Shown here one piece after another: positions 1-8,918 of a stretch of 64,000 bases of DNA; the stretch's first letter is position 1, and every line of letters starts with the position of its first letter. The notes below the pieces were generated by a model, which was given only the letters and a program-made list of their open reading frames with translations, made no database searches and was not told the DNA's origin. Source of the stretch: Mangrovimonas sp. TPBH4 (GTDB lineage Bacteria > Bacteroidota > Bacteroidia > Flavobacteriales > Flavobacteriaceae); the NCBI RefSeq assembly GCF_001280505.1, contig NZ_LBIO01000048.1:33218-97217 (forward strand), read 5' to 3'. The translations under genes were made by a program, and so were the position numbers.

Positions 1-1
1 C

Positions 2-1585
2 GAAAATGTGTATTTAAAAAATTCACATGACTATTTTGCCCTCAACAAGGAGTCTGGTGATGTTTATCAATTTGGCTACAGCGACATAAAGGACTATTTC
101 AAAATAAAGAGCCGCAAAGAATTTTTTGAGACCAATGTCAATTCACTTCTCGTTTGGAACGACTCTATACTTAGTCAAAAAGACATTACTATAAACAACA
201 AAGAGGCTTTGGAATTCTATATTCAAAACAAGCGAACCAAAGTGACCACCAGACATCAAATTTGGCTAGAGAATAAACGTTTGTTTTTATTGACTGGATA
301 CCTGAGTAAGGAAGGCATGGATAGCGAGCTTAGCAATAGGATATTCTCATCCTACAAGGAAACTTCTAAAGGACCTGAGTTCGATATGTTTTCATCTAAA
401 ACAGACCTTCTTTTGGAGCATTTAAAATCTACAGATACCATCGTGTTCAAAAATGCCTTGGGCGCTTTTGATTACTACGTCTTTGAACCTGAGGATCTGC
501 CAAAGCTATACAAAGCCATGACAGACAATTATGCCTCTTCTGAAACCAAAGTTAAAGTCTCCAATGAAATTTTGGAAGAACTTACCATCACCAACGATAG
601 CAATACCTTGGAATTTCTAAAAACCCTGTATTTAAACCCAAATACAAACGACACCGTGAAAGCTCATATTTTAAATACCATTTCTGAGCTTCCAAGCAAT
701 AACAGGCTCACAGTGTTCAACACATTACTGAATACTTCAATTCCTACTAACTCCGAAAATTACACTTATGGTGTAACCGCTCCCTACAGAGATTCACTGG
801 AGTTTGCCATAGATAACTCCAAGATCCTATTAAACCTCAACAATTATGAAGCCTACCGTTCTGATGTATTGGATATTTTTAATGATATAGCCGAAAACCA
901 TCCTGAGCACCTAAATCTGGTCTCAGATAATTTGGACACACTTTTGAAATATTCAGAAAGCGATCTTAAAAAATATCTTGAAATGAAAGAGGGCGAAGAT
1001 TACAACTACAAAACAACCTCGTTAATGTATAGTTACCTGTCCTTGTACAACACTATGCCCTACAACAACCCTTCAACCGATGCTTTTACAAAAGCCTTGA
1101 TAAATGTGCAGGACAACGAATGGCTAAGTTTACGTGCCTTGACAGCCAGAATACATTGCGGACTCAATGTAGACAGCAATTACACCTCCAAAAAATTGGA
1201 CAGTTTGTTTTCCAGATACGAAATAATGGAAGTCTACCACAAAACCAATCAGTTTGATAAGGTTCCTAAAAAATACACCAAGCCCGAATCCTTTGCCCAA
1301 TTGGTACTTTATAATTATTTGGGTGAAGAAGAAGGCTACCCAGACAACTTGGATGTATTGGGTAAGGTATCAAAAGATGATGCCATTTTTTACGCCATCT
1401 CCTATTCTTATGAAGACGAAGAAGACGACAGTGAATACATTGGTCTAGTGGGCCCCGTTACTCCTATTTCTAAAGACAAACCTTTTACAAAGTATAAGTC
1501 CTATTCGGGGTATGAACCTTTGCAAAAGGATTGGAAAAACCAAGCACTCGATTTGATTCCAGATTTATTGGAATACGGATATTAA
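2..1585 (+). CDS. Unrecognised protein, 5' end outside the window
   Basis: The reading frame is open to the left edge of the window, and the first possible start inside it is a GTG at position 8, so the gene is probably cut and this is its C-terminal 525 or so residues. I do not recognise the family. No cysteine-rich motif, membrane segment or catalytic signature stands out. From about residue 130 onward the protein is a series of short amphipathic helices resembling HEAT/ARM-type repeats, and the tail is rich in aspartate and tyrosine. The stop is only 11 bases before the next gene, so co-transcription with the epimerase is plausible. No function is assigned. Confidence 0.75.
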   Translation, partial: ENVYLKNSHDYFALNKESGDVYQFGYSDIKDYFKIKSRKEFFETNVNSLLVWNDSILSQKDITINNKEALEFYIQNKRTKVTTRHQIWLENKRLFLLTGYLSKEGMDSELSNRIFSSYKETSKGPEFDMFSSKTDLLLEHLKSTDTIVFKNALGAFDYYVFEPEDLPKLYKAMTDNYASSETKVKVSNEILEELTITNDSNTLEFLKTLYLNPNTNDTVKAHILNTISELPSNNRLTVFNTLLNTSIPTNSENYTYGVTAPYRDSLEFAIDNSKILLNLNNYEAYRSDVLDIFNDIAENHPEHLNLVSDNLDTLLKYSESDLKKYLEMKEGEDYNYKTTSLMYSYLSLYNTMPYNNPSTDAFTKALINVQDNEWLSLRALTARIHCGLNVDSNYTSKKLDSLFSRYEIMEVYHKTNQFDKVPKKYTKPESFAQLVLYNYLGEEEGYPDNLDVLGKVSKDDAIFYAISYSYEDEEDDSEYIGLVGPVTPISKDKPFTKYKSYSGYEPLQKDWKNQALDLIPDLLEYGY

Positions 1586-1596
1586 TACAAAAACAC

Positions 1597-2487
1597 ATGT
1601 TAAGCCTAAAAAACAATCTCTTAAAAATAAAGGTCAATCCCGTTGGAGCGGAACTTTCAAGAATTACTTCCACAAACCACCGAACAGAGTTTATGTGGAA
1701 TGGCAACCCAGATGTATGGAATGGCATCGCACCTATTCTGTTCCCAATTGTGGGCGGACTTAAAGACGACACTTTTTTTCATAATGGAAAAAGTTATAAA
1801 CTGCCTAGACATGGCTTTGCCAGACGCAATGCCTCTATGCAGCTTCATGAACAAACAAAAGACAAATTGACATTTAAATTAGTTTCAGACGAAGCTCTTT
1901 TAAAACAATACCCATTTCAATTTGAGTTTTACACCTCCTATGAATTAACAGAAAACACAATTATCGTTTCCCATGAAGTAAAAAACGCAAATGCCAAAGA
2001 CATGTATTTCTCCTTGGGAGCACATCCAGCGTTTAAATGTCCTGTATTTGCAGATGAAAACTATAGTGATTACTATTTGGAATTTGAAACCGAAGAACAC
2101 AGCGCCACCCATTTGCTCGATTCCAATTCCGGTCTTCAGAACAACCAAACCGAATTAATACTTAACCACACCAACAAACTACCTTTACACTATCAACTTT
2201 TTGACCGAGATGCTTTAATTTTCAAGGACCTAAAATCCAAAAAAATTACCTTATCCAGCAAGAATAAAGGAGCGATTTTAAGCATGAGTTATGAAGATTT
2301 CCCATATTTAGGCATTTGGGCCAAACCCAATGCCGATTATGTATGTATCGAACCTTGGTTAGGCGTAGCAGACAACATAAATAGTAATCAACGACTTAAA
2401 GACAAAGAAGCCATTTTAAAATTGGCTCCAAATGAAGTCTTTAAAGCTAGCTACACCATTAGCATAGAACATTCGCTTTTAGTTTAA
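1597..2487 (+). CDS. Aldose 1-epimerase family protein (LacX/YihR-like)
   Basis: A 296-residue protein of the galactose-mutarotase superfamily, which interconverts anomers of sugars or sugar phosphates in the cytoplasm. Supporting motifs are the early IAPILFPIVGGL stretch, the conserved LGAHPAF segment with the catalytic-type histidine, and the C-terminal CIEPWLGVAD motif with the family's conserved glutamate. The ATG at 1597 (MLSLKNN) fits the family N-terminus. An in-frame upstream start at 1531 would overlap the previous gene by 55 bases and add unconserved sequence. The natural substrate cannot be read from the sequence. Confidence 0.88.
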   Translation: MLSLKNNLLKIKVNPVGAELSRITSTNHRTEFMWNGNPDVWNGIAPILFPIVGGLKDDTFFHNGKSYKLPRHGFARRNASMQLHEQTKDKLTFKLVSDEALLKQYPFQFEFYTSYELTENTIIVSHEVKNANAKDMYFSLGAHPAFKCPVFADENYSDYYLEFETEEHSATHLLDSNSGLQNNQTELILNHTNKLPLHYQLFDRDALIFKDLKSKKITLSSKNKGAILSMSYEDFPYLGIWAKPNADYVCIEPWLGVADNINSNQRLKDKEAILKLAPNEVFKASYTISIEHSLLV

Positions 2488-2502
2488 GTAGAATTAATGT
2501 GG

Positions 2503-2510
2503 TAGATTTG
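2503..2510 (+). promoter_or_regulatory. Probable -7 element of the helicase gene
   Basis: TAGATTTG matches the Bacteroidota -7 consensus TAnnTTTG. Transcription would start near 2515, giving a leader of about 12 bases before the GTG at 2527. No clear TTTG -33 box was found. Confidence 0.45.
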
Positions 2511-2526
2511 CATCAAAATACAAACA

Positions 2527-3879
2527 GTGACATTTCAAGATCTTAATTTAAACACACCGCTTTACAACGCCCTGGAAGACATGGGGTTTACCACTCCTAC
2601 CCCCATTCAGGAACAGGCTTTTAATGTAGTAGCCTCTGGTAAAGATGTCGTGGGTATTGCACAAACGGGAACCGGAAAGACATTTGCCTACATGCTTCCT
2701 ATCTTGAGAAACCTAAAGTTTTCTACACAGGATAATCCTAGAGTACTTGTGTTGGTGCCCACTAGGGAACTTGTGGTTCAGGTGGTTGAAGAGGTAGAAA
2801 AACTGGCCAAGTATATCAACGTTCGCGTATTGGGAGTTTATGGAGGTACCAATATTAACACTCAAAAACAAGCCGTTGCAGAAGGTCTGGATATTTTGGT
2901 AGCCACACCAGGGCGCCTTTATGATTTGGCAGTTAGCAGAGTGCTGCAATTAAAATCAATCCAAAAATTGGTAATTGATGAAGTTGACGTCATGCTCGAC
3001 TTGGGTTTCAGACACCAATTGATGAATATTTTCGACATCCTACCTGAACGTCGCCAAAACATTATGTTTTCGGCTACTATGACCGAGGATGTCGACCAAA
3101 TGATCAATGAGTTTTTTATCGCTCCAAAGCGTGTTACAGTAGCAGTTTCGGGAACACCTTTGGAAAACATTATCCAAGAGCGATATGAGGTTAAAAACTT
3201 CTATACTAAAGTCAACTTATTGCGTAGTTTATTAAGTGATCGAGAAACCTACAACAAGGTCATCATTTTTGTGGCCTTTAAAAAGATGGCCGACCGTTTA
3301 TTTGATCAGTTAGAAGAGGAATTTAATGACGAATGTTGTGTAATCCACTCCAATAAAACACAAAATTACAGGTTGCGCAGTATTGCTCAGTTCCAAGCTG
3401 GGGACAATCGCATTTTGATAGCTACGGACGTTATGGCCCGCGGGCTGGATATCGACAACGTATCCCACGTCATCAATTTTGACACCCCTCACTACCCAGA
3501 AAACTATATGCACCGCATAGGAAGAACCGGTAGAGCTGAGAAAAAAGGGCATGCCTTGGTATTTTCAACCCAAACTGAATTAGAGTATATTTCTGAAATA
3601 GAAAAGTATATGGATATGGACATTCCATTGTTGCCATTTCCAGAAGGTGTTGCCATTTCAGAAGAACTCATTGAAGAAGAACGCCCGCAAATAAAGGAAC
3701 GCAACAACCCAACCAAACGTTCCCTTGATGACGTTCCTGGGCCTGCTTTTCACGAAAAGTCCGAGAAAAACAAAAAACAAAACCAAGGTGGTTCCTACAG
3801 ACGGGAAATTGCCAAGAAATATAAAAAGCCAAAAACCAGAGGAGATAAAAATTTCAATAAACGCAACAAAAGGAAATAA
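2527..3879 (+). CDS. DEAD-box RNA helicase (RhlE-like) with a DEVD motif II
   Basis: A 450-residue ATP-dependent RNA helicase, starting at GTG. All family motifs are in order: Q motif GFTTPTPIQ (residues 20-28), Walker A AQTGTGKT (45-52), PTREL, TPGR, motif II DEVD (151-154), SAT, and HRIGRTGR in the second RecA domain. The last 70 or so residues are a lysine/arginine-rich tail typical of RhlE-like proteins that bind structured RNA, with a likely role in ribosome assembly or mRNA turnover. The third motif II residue is valine instead of alanine. The two acidic residues that handle Mg-ATP are kept, so activity is expected. Confidence 0.93.
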   Translation: MTFQDLNLNTPLYNALEDMGFTTPTPIQEQAFNVVASGKDVVGIAQTGTGKTFAYMLPILRNLKFSTQDNPRVLVLVPTRELVVQVVEEVEKLAKYINVRVLGVYGGTNINTQKQAVAEGLDILVATPGRLYDLAVSRVLQLKSIQKLVIDEVDVMLDLGFRHQLMNIFDILPERRQNIMFSATMTEDVDQMINEFFIAPKRVTVAVSGTPLENIIQERYEVKNFYTKVNLLRSLLSDRETYNKVIIFVAFKKMADRLFDQLEEEFNDECCVIHSNKTQNYRLRSIAQFQAGDNRILIATDVMARGLDIDNVSHVINFDTPHYPENYMHRIGRTGRAEKKGHALVFSTQTELEYISEIEKYMDMDIPLLPFPEGVAISEELIEEERPQIKERNNPTKRSLDDVPGPAFHEKSEKNKKQNQGGSYRREIAKKYKKPKTRGDKNFNKRNKRK

Positions 3880-3883
3880 CATT

Positions 3884-4663
3884 ATGAAAGCAAGACTTAC
3901 GCTCGTCATTTTTACCTTAGCCTTTCTTGTCCAACCTTTAAACGCCTCCTTAAAATGGGGCAAAACAGGACATAGGACCATTGGTGCTATTGCAGACCAA
4001 TATTTAACGGGTAAGACGAAGCGTAACTTAAAAAAGATTCTAAACCACGAATCGCTTGCGTTCACGTCTACTTTTGCCGATGAAATTAAGTCTGATGAGC
4101 GTTACAATGAATTTTACTCGTGGCATTTTGTAAACATGGCATTGGATGAAACCTATGAAAATTCCACAAAAAATCCAGAAGGTGATTTAATAACAGGTAT
4201 TGAACGTTGCAAAGAAGTGATTACGGATGAAAATGCTTCCATGGAAGACAAAGCCTTTTACCTAAAAATGTTGATTCACTTAATTGGCGACCTTCACCAA
4301 CCACTTCATGTGGGCCGTGCCGAAGATCGTGGTGGCAATGATATTAAGGTACAATGGCAATTTAGAGACACCAACCTACATACGGTCTGGGACACTAAGA
4401 TGATTGATGCTTATGACATGAGTTATTCTGAATTGGCCCAAAATGCCGATTACCTTACCAAAGACCAAGTAAAAGCTATTCAACAAGGTTCCATTATTGA
4501 TTGGGCTCACGAATCGCAGCAATTGGCAAAATCAGTGTATGCTTCAGCGAACGAAGGCGATAATTTAAGATACAAATACTCCTACGAATATTTTGGAACC
4601 GTGCGTTCACAATTACAAAAAGGAGGTATTCGTTTAGCAAAAGTGTTGAATGACCTTTTCTAA
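3884..4663 (+). CDS. S1/P1-type nuclease, exported
   Basis: A 259-residue zinc-dependent nuclease of the S1/P1 family, which degrades single-stranded DNA and RNA outside the cytoplasm. A signal peptide (about residues 1-21) ends just before a near-N-terminal tryptophan (W25), which in this family coordinates zinc through its free amino group after processing. Further zinc ligands sit in KTGH (H30), WHFVNM, HLIGDLHQPLHVG, GGND and NLHTVWD. The start at 3884, four bases after the helicase stop, produces a normal signal peptide. In-frame codons further upstream run into the helicase gene. It probably shares the helicase transcript and ends at the hairpin near 4706. Confidence 0.93.
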   Translation: MKARLTLVIFTLAFLVQPLNASLKWGKTGHRTIGAIADQYLTGKTKRNLKKILNHESLAFTSTFADEIKSDERYNEFYSWHFVNMALDETYENSTKNPEGDLITGIERCKEVITDENASMEDKAFYLKMLIHLIGDLHQPLHVGRAEDRGGNDIKVQWQFRDTNLHTVWDTKMIDAYDMSYSELAQNADYLTKDQVKAIQQGSIIDWAHESQQLAKSVYASANEGDNLRYKYSYEYFGTVRSQLQKGGIRLAKVLNDLF

Positions 4664-4705
4664 GAAAGGATTCTAATTATACTTTTAACTCTACACCAAC
4701 AAAAG

Positions 4706-4744
4706 ACTTCAATAGTTTAATCAGTATAACTATTGAAGTTTTTC
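4706..4744 (+). terminator. Rho-independent terminator of the nuclease gene
   Basis: A perfect 12-bp stem (4706-4717 with 4728-4739) closes a 10-base loop and is followed by a T run. Confidence 0.8.
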
Positions 4745-4786
4745 ATTTCAAAACATCTGACAACTTACCAGAGCAAAATTAACAAA

Positions 4787-4818
4787 CAAAAAGCGGTGCA
4801 TCATTAAAATACACCGCT
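4787..4818 (-). terminator. Terminator of the lpdA gene
   Basis: AGCGGTG (4792-4798) pairs with CACCGCT (4812-4818). Read on the minus strand, the stem is followed by a T-rich run (CTTTTTGTTTG). Confidence 0.65.
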
Positions 4819-4858
4819 CATAAAAATTGGTAAACACTTAAATATGCTTAATGTGTAA

Positions 4859-6259
4859 TTACACATGTAAAGCTCTATCTCCTGTAGCAGCCAAAGCCGC
4901 TTCTTTAATAGCTTCGGTAAAGGTCGGGTGAGCGTGAGACATACGCGAAACATCCTCAGCAGATGCTCTATATTCCATAGCAACCACTGCTTCTGCAATC
5001 ATATCGGCTGCACGGGCTCCAACCATATGGACTCCTAAAATTTCGTCAGTATTTTTATCTGCCAAGATTTTTACAAATCCATCCAAATCCATACTGGCTC
5101 TACTTCTACCCAAAGCACGCATTGGGAATTGTCCAACTTTATAATCTACACCAGCTTCTTTCAATTGCTCTTCAGATTTTCCTACTGCAGCAACTTCTGG
5201 CCATGTATACACAACCCCTGGAATTAAATTATAATCGATATGTGGTTTTTGTCCGGCCAAAGTTTCGGCTACAAATACACCTTCTTCCTCTGCTTTATGG
5301 GCCAACATCGCTCCTTTTACAACATCTCCAATCGCGTAAATGTTGGAAGCTGATGTTTGTAAATGGTCGTTTACTTCAACTTGGCCTCTGTCATTCAACT
5401 TCACACCAGCAGCTTCAGCATTTAAACCATCGGTATAAGGACGACGTCCTACCGACACCAAACAATAATCACCTCTAAACTCTACTTCTTCTCCTTTTTT
5501 ATTATCGGCTTTTACAATAACTTCATCACCAACACGCTCAACAGATTTTACTTTGTGAGAGGTATTGATTTTGAATTTTTGCTTCTTTAATACCTTGTTC
5601 AATTCTTTGGACAAACCACCATCCATAGTTGGGATGATACGGTCCATATACTCCACAACGCTTACTTCAGCACCTAAACGCTTGTATACTTGACCAAGCT
5701 CCAAACCAATAACACCACCACCAATAACGATTAGGTGTTTTGGAATTTCTTTCAATTTTAAAGCTTCGGTAGACGTAATAATACGCTCTTTGTCAATTTC
5801 AATAAATGGCAAACTTGAAGGCTTAGAACCAGTCGCAATAATTGTGTTCTTAGCTTCAATTTCTATGGTTTCCTTACCTGAAATGGTAATGTGTGTAGCA
5901 TCTTTGAATGCGCCTACACCTTCGTAAACATCGATGTTGTTTTTCTTCATCAAGAAATCAATCCCTCCTGTAGTTTGATCTACTACAGATTGCTTGCGGG
6001 CAATCATTTTTTCCAAGTTCACTTTGATGTCTCCTGGAATTTCAATTCCGTGTTCTTCAAAATGTTTTACGGCATCTTCGTAGTGGTGAGACGAATCTAA
6101 AAGGGCTTTACTTGGAATACATCCTACATTAAGACAAGTTCCTCCAAGTGTTGAATATTTTTCTATGATAGCTGTTTTCATTCCCAATTGGGCACAGCGA
6201 ATGGCCGCCACATACCCTCCAGGACCAGAGCCTATAACGGCTACATCGTATGAATTCAT
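4859..6259 (-). CDS. lpdA: Dihydrolipoyl dehydrogenase
   Basis: A 466-residue flavoprotein, the E3 subunit that reoxidises lipoamide in the pyruvate and 2-oxoglutarate dehydrogenase complexes and possibly in glycine cleavage. Visible features are the FAD-binding GSGPGG (10-15), the redox disulphide GGTCLNVGC (C42/C47), the NAD-binding GGGVIGLELG segment, the second FAD motif YAIGDV, and the C-terminal HAHPT with the active-site histidine. Length is normal for the family. It is transcribed toward the nuclease gene, and each gene has its own terminator. It stands apart from E1/E2 genes, which is common in this phylum. A -7 element lies about 35 bases upstream. Confidence 0.97.
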   Translation of the reverse strand: MNSYDVAVIGSGPGGYVAAIRCAQLGMKTAIIEKYSTLGGTCLNVGCIPSKALLDSSHHYEDAVKHFEEHGIEIPGDIKVNLEKMIARKQSVVDQTTGGIDFLMKKNNIDVYEGVGAFKDATHITISGKETIEIEAKNTIIATGSKPSSLPFIEIDKERIITSTEALKLKEIPKHLIVIGGGVIGLELGQVYKRLGAEVSVVEYMDRIIPTMDGGLSKELNKVLKKQKFKINTSHKVKSVERVGDEVIVKADNKKGEEVEFRGDYCLVSVGRRPYTDGLNAEAAGVKLNDRGQVEVNDHLQTSASNIYAIGDVVKGAMLAHKAEEEGVFVAETLAGQKPHIDYNLIPGVVYTWPEVAAVGKSEEQLKEAGVDYKVGQFPMRALGRSRASMDLDGFVKILADKNTDEILGVHMVGARAADMIAEAVVAMEYRASAEDVSRMSHAHPTFTEAIKEAALAATGDRALHV

Positions 6260-6294
6260 AAGGTTTTGTTTATTCGATTTTGTTAAAACGATTA

Positions 6295-6302
6295 CAAAAG
6301 TA
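6295..6302 (-). promoter_or_regulatory. Probable -7 element of lpdA
   Basis: On the minus strand this reads TACTTTTG, a match to TAnnTTTG. The predicted leader to the ATG at 6259 is about 31 bases. Confidence 0.45.
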
Positions 6303-6388
6303 CAAATGTTTTAGGTCACAACCATGAAAAAACAATCTGTTATGAAGTAGAATCCTCAATTATCCTTTTCTATTTAACACTATAGCTG

Positions 6389-7015
6389 TTAGGAAGGAAA
6401 ACCAAGCATATCGCCCATGCCAACAGTAAACAACCAGCTTCCATAAATAGCGTGTTCAATGGACACCAATGTGGTTGATTTTGTTTTTAAAAACGTAAGC
6501 GCAAACAACAAACCGCCCAAAAAGGTCATAATGAGTACCAAGGTATTTTTAAACATTAAATGTGCCATTGAAAACACCAATGCGTTCAGAATAATGGACA
6601 GCCATTTACTTTTCATTAAATTTTGATACCTATTAAAATATAAGGTTCTATAAATAAGCTCTTGAGGATACACGGAAAATAGTGCGTATAAAAACAAAAT
6701 CAACACCCAAAATTTGGGTCTGGACAACAAAACGCAAAACAAATTTCCCTTATCTGTAACATACACAAACAACGTAGTAAGCAATGCTATGATAAGAAAT
6801 TTAGCAGAGGTAAGTTTCCAAAAAGTTTTCCATTTGATGGTTGGGGACAGTTTAAACCTTATATCTTCCACTTTCAGCAAAAGGTATACGACATACAAGA
6901 ATCCGATACTTCCCAAAAATAGTTTAAGAACTGGAGGGTATTTCAATGCAAAACTTACCGGCAAAATCACGAAAATGATTAAAAATTCTAGCCACCTATA
7001 AGTTTTGGATTCCAT
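6389..7015 (-). CDS. CPBP family intramembrane metalloprotease-like protein
   Basis: A 208-residue membrane protein of the CPBP/Abi family (Rce1-like). Roughly six hydrophobic segments are visible. The three family motifs are recognisable: PQELIYRTLYF (motif 1, normally EExxxR, here QE), FSMAHLMF (FxxxH) and SIEHAIYGSW (HxxxN/D-like, ending in a changed residue). The ATG at 7015 lies one base after the stop of the Lrp-type regulator gene, so translation is probably coupled and the two share a transcript. The substrate is unknown. The altered motifs could mean changed or lost protease activity. Confidence 0.8.
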   Translation of the reverse strand: MESKTYRWLEFLIIFVILPVSFALKYPPVLKLFLGSIGFLYVVYLLLKVEDIRFKLSPTIKWKTFWKLTSAKFLIIALLTTLFVYVTDKGNLFCVLLSRPKFWVLILFLYALFSVYPQELIYRTLYFNRYQNLMKSKWLSIILNALVFSMAHLMFKNTLVLIMTFLGGLLFALTFLKTKSTTLVSIEHAIYGSWLFTVGMGDMLGFPS

Positions 7016-7016
7016 T

Positions 7017-7475
7017 TTACACCGTAATAGCCGTAGTATGCTTTACTTCATTGATTACAAACATACTATGTGTACTCCCAATATGATTGATGGAAGTGAG
7101 TTTGTTTACCATAAATTTCCGAAAATCTTCCATATCCCGCACCATAACTTTCAATAAATAATCATAATCGCCACTAATATGGTAGCATTCCACTACCTCC
7201 TTCAAATTGGCAACCTCCTCTTCAAACTTCACAACGTAGTCGTGCGAATGCTGAATGAGTTTAATATGGCAAAAGGCCACAAAGCTCCTATCCACAGACT
7301 CTTTATTTAACAGCGCTACATACTTTTGTATCACGCCTTCTCGCTCCAATTTCTTGATCCGTTCGTATACCGCTGTCACGGACAAGTTAAGTTTATTGGA
7401 AAGTTCTTTATTGGTCTGCTTACTATCTGCCTGCAGTAATTTGAGGAGTTTTAAATCGGTATTATCCAAAGCCAT
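7017..7475 (-). CDS. Lrp/AsnC family transcriptional regulator
   Basis: A 152-residue regulator with an N-terminal winged helix-turn-helix (about residues 5-60, DNTDLKLLKLLQAD then TNKELSNKLNLSVTAVYERI) and a C-terminal RAM ligand-binding domain with the GDYDYLLKV core. The start at 7475 (MALDNTD) matches the family N-terminus, and the 13 extra residues upstream are not family-like. It diverges from a methionine gamma-lyase-like gene across 159 bases. Such pairs usually mean amino-acid-responsive control of the enzyme gene, as with mdeR/mdeA in Pseudomonas, so this is the likely target. Confidence 0.93.
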   Translation of the reverse strand: MALDNTDLKLLKLLQADSKQTNKELSNKLNLSVTAVYERIKKLEREGVIQKYVALLNKESVDRSFVAFCHIKLIQHSHDYVVKFEEEVANLKEVVECYHISGDYDYLLKVMVRDMEDFRKFMVNKLTSINHIGSTHSMFVINEVKHTTAITV

Positions 7476-7588
7476 GATTGAAAAAATTTCTAAAGGAAAA
7501 GCGAATTGACGCATCTAACTGTAAATTTAACCATAAATAACCAATATATCAGTTTTATTTTCCTAATAACCAAAATACCATTGACAAT

Positions 7589-7608
7589 AATTCTATTAAT
7601 TTAGAATT
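7589..7608. promoter_or_regulatory. AT-rich dyad between the Lrp gene and the lyase gene
   Basis: AATTCTA (7589-7595), a six-base spacer, then TAGAATT (7602-7608) form a perfect inverted repeat ending 26 bases before the lyase start codon. AT-rich dyads of this size are typical Lrp-family operators. The assignment is inference. Confidence 0.4.
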
Positions 7609-7634
7609 TTGAAGAGTAAACAAAAACTTTAACC

Positions 7635-8858
7635 ATGGAATTCAAACCCGCAAACAACATACAAGACTTACAATATTTCGGAGAATTTGGAGGTGTCAAC
7701 CCATCCATTTCAGACTCTTCAACCTACACCTTTTTATCGGCAAAGACCATGTTCGACACGTTTGAAGGCAATGCTGACGGCTGCTATTTATACTCACGCC
7801 ACTCTTCGCCTTCCAACTTATATTTAGGTGAAGCGTTGGCTGCTATGGAAGGTACGGAAACTGCCAATGTCTCAGCCTCAGGAATGGGTGCCATCACTCC
7901 TGTATTGATGCAATTGTGTGGTGCAGGAGAACATATTGTTTCCAGCAGAACCATCTACGGAGGAACTTATGCTTTCTTAAAGAATTTTATGCCTCGCTTT
8001 AATGTATCCACTTCTTTTGTAGACATCACAAAATTGGATGTCGTTGAAGCAGCCATTACCGAACACACCAAAGTGCTTTACTGTGAAACCGTGAGCAATC
8101 CTCTTTTGGAAGTAGCTGATATTGAAGGTCTATCTGAAATTGCAAAACGCCACAATTTGACTTTGGTGGTAGACAATACGTTTTCACCTTTATCCATTAG
8201 CCCAATAAAATTAGGCGCTGATGTGGTAATCCACAGTCTTACAAAATTCATCAATGGTTCAAGTGATACTGTTGGTGGTGTTGTATGTGGTAGTCAAGAA
8301 TTCATTGATGCGCTTCGTAATGTAAATGATGGCGCTTCCATGTTATTGGGACCAACTATGGACAGTCTTAGAGCATCTTCAGTGTTGAAAAATTTGAGAA
8401 CCCTTCACATCCGTATGATGCAACACAGCCACAATGCCTCTTATTTAGCTGAAAAATTTGAAGCTGATGGTTTGAAAACTGTGTACCCAGGATTGGCATC
8501 GCACCCATCCCACGACTTGTTCAAAAGCATGATGAATGAAAAGTACGGTTTTGGAGGTATGTTGACTATAGATGTTGGTTCATTAGACAAAGCCAATGAA
8601 TTAATGGAACTTATGCAGGAGCGCAACTTAGGGTATTTAGCCGTGAGCTTAGGATTCTACAAAACACTGTTTAGTGCACCGGGAAGCTCTACGTCTTCGG
8701 AAATCCCGGAAGATGAACAAGCCGAAATGGGACTTACCGATGGCCTGATCCGTTTTTCTATTGGTTTGGACGCGGATATCGAACGCACTTATAAGATGAT
8801 GAGAGCTTGTATGGAAGAATTGGGCATCGTCAATAAAAAGGCTGAAGCAGTTATTTAA
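7635..8858 (+). CDS. PLP-dependent Cys/Met metabolism enzyme, methionine gamma-lyase-like
   Basis: A 407-residue enzyme of the cystathionine gamma-synthase/lyase family. The PLP-binding lysine is K204 in HSLTKFINGSSD, preceded by VVDNTFSPL and CETVSNPLLEV, and SRHSSPSN near residue 55 is the usual phosphate-binding region. Family members cleave or exchange the gamma substituent of methionine, cystathionine or O-acylhomoserine. The divergent Lrp regulator favours a catabolic methionine gamma-lyase (methanethiol, ammonia and 2-oxobutyrate). Cystathionine lyase or O-acetylhomoserine sulfhydrylase cannot be excluded without a phylogeny. The gene ends at a strong hairpin. Confidence 0.88.
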   Translation: MEFKPANNIQDLQYFGEFGGVNPSISDSSTYTFLSAKTMFDTFEGNADGCYLYSRHSSPSNLYLGEALAAMEGTETANVSASGMGAITPVLMQLCGAGEHIVSSRTIYGGTYAFLKNFMPRFNVSTSFVDITKLDVVEAAITEHTKVLYCETVSNPLLEVADIEGLSEIAKRHNLTLVVDNTFSPLSISPIKLGADVVIHSLTKFINGSSDTVGGVVCGSQEFIDALRNVNDGASMLLGPTMDSLRASSVLKNLRTLHIRMMQHSHNASYLAEKFEADGLKTVYPGLASHPSHDLFKSMMNEKYGFGGMLTIDVGSLDKANELMELMQERNLGYLAVSLGFYKTLFSAPGSSTSSEIPEDEQAEMGLTDGLIRFSIGLDADIERTYKMMRACMEELGIVNKKAEAVI

Positions 8859-8883
8859 AACTTTATGCTAAACATTTAAAAGA

Positions 8884-8915
8884 ACGCCTTTCAACAAAAA
8901 TTGAAAGGCGTTTTT
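8884..8915. terminator. Convergent terminator hairpin
   Basis: ACGCCTTTCAA (8884-8894) pairs with its complement at 8901-8911 around CAAAAA, followed by five Ts. It is strong for the plus-strand lyase gene and weaker on the minus strand, where the run is GTTCTTTT. Confidence 0.85.
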
Positions 8916-8918
8916 GTG

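Noticed and set aside
3658..4065. 135-residue minus-strand frame across the helicase/nuclease junction
   Set aside because: Antisense to two certain genes. Its hydrophobic look mirrors the nuclease signal peptide read backwards.
5122..5478. 118-residue plus-strand frame inside lpdA
   Set aside because: It is antisense to a complete, well-conserved lpdA, and its translation is low-complexity leucine/glutamine-rich with no family features.
7476..7634. SAM riboswitch upstream of the methionine gamma-lyase-like gene
   Set aside because: The region is too short and too AT-rich for a structured aptamer, and no conserved core was seen.
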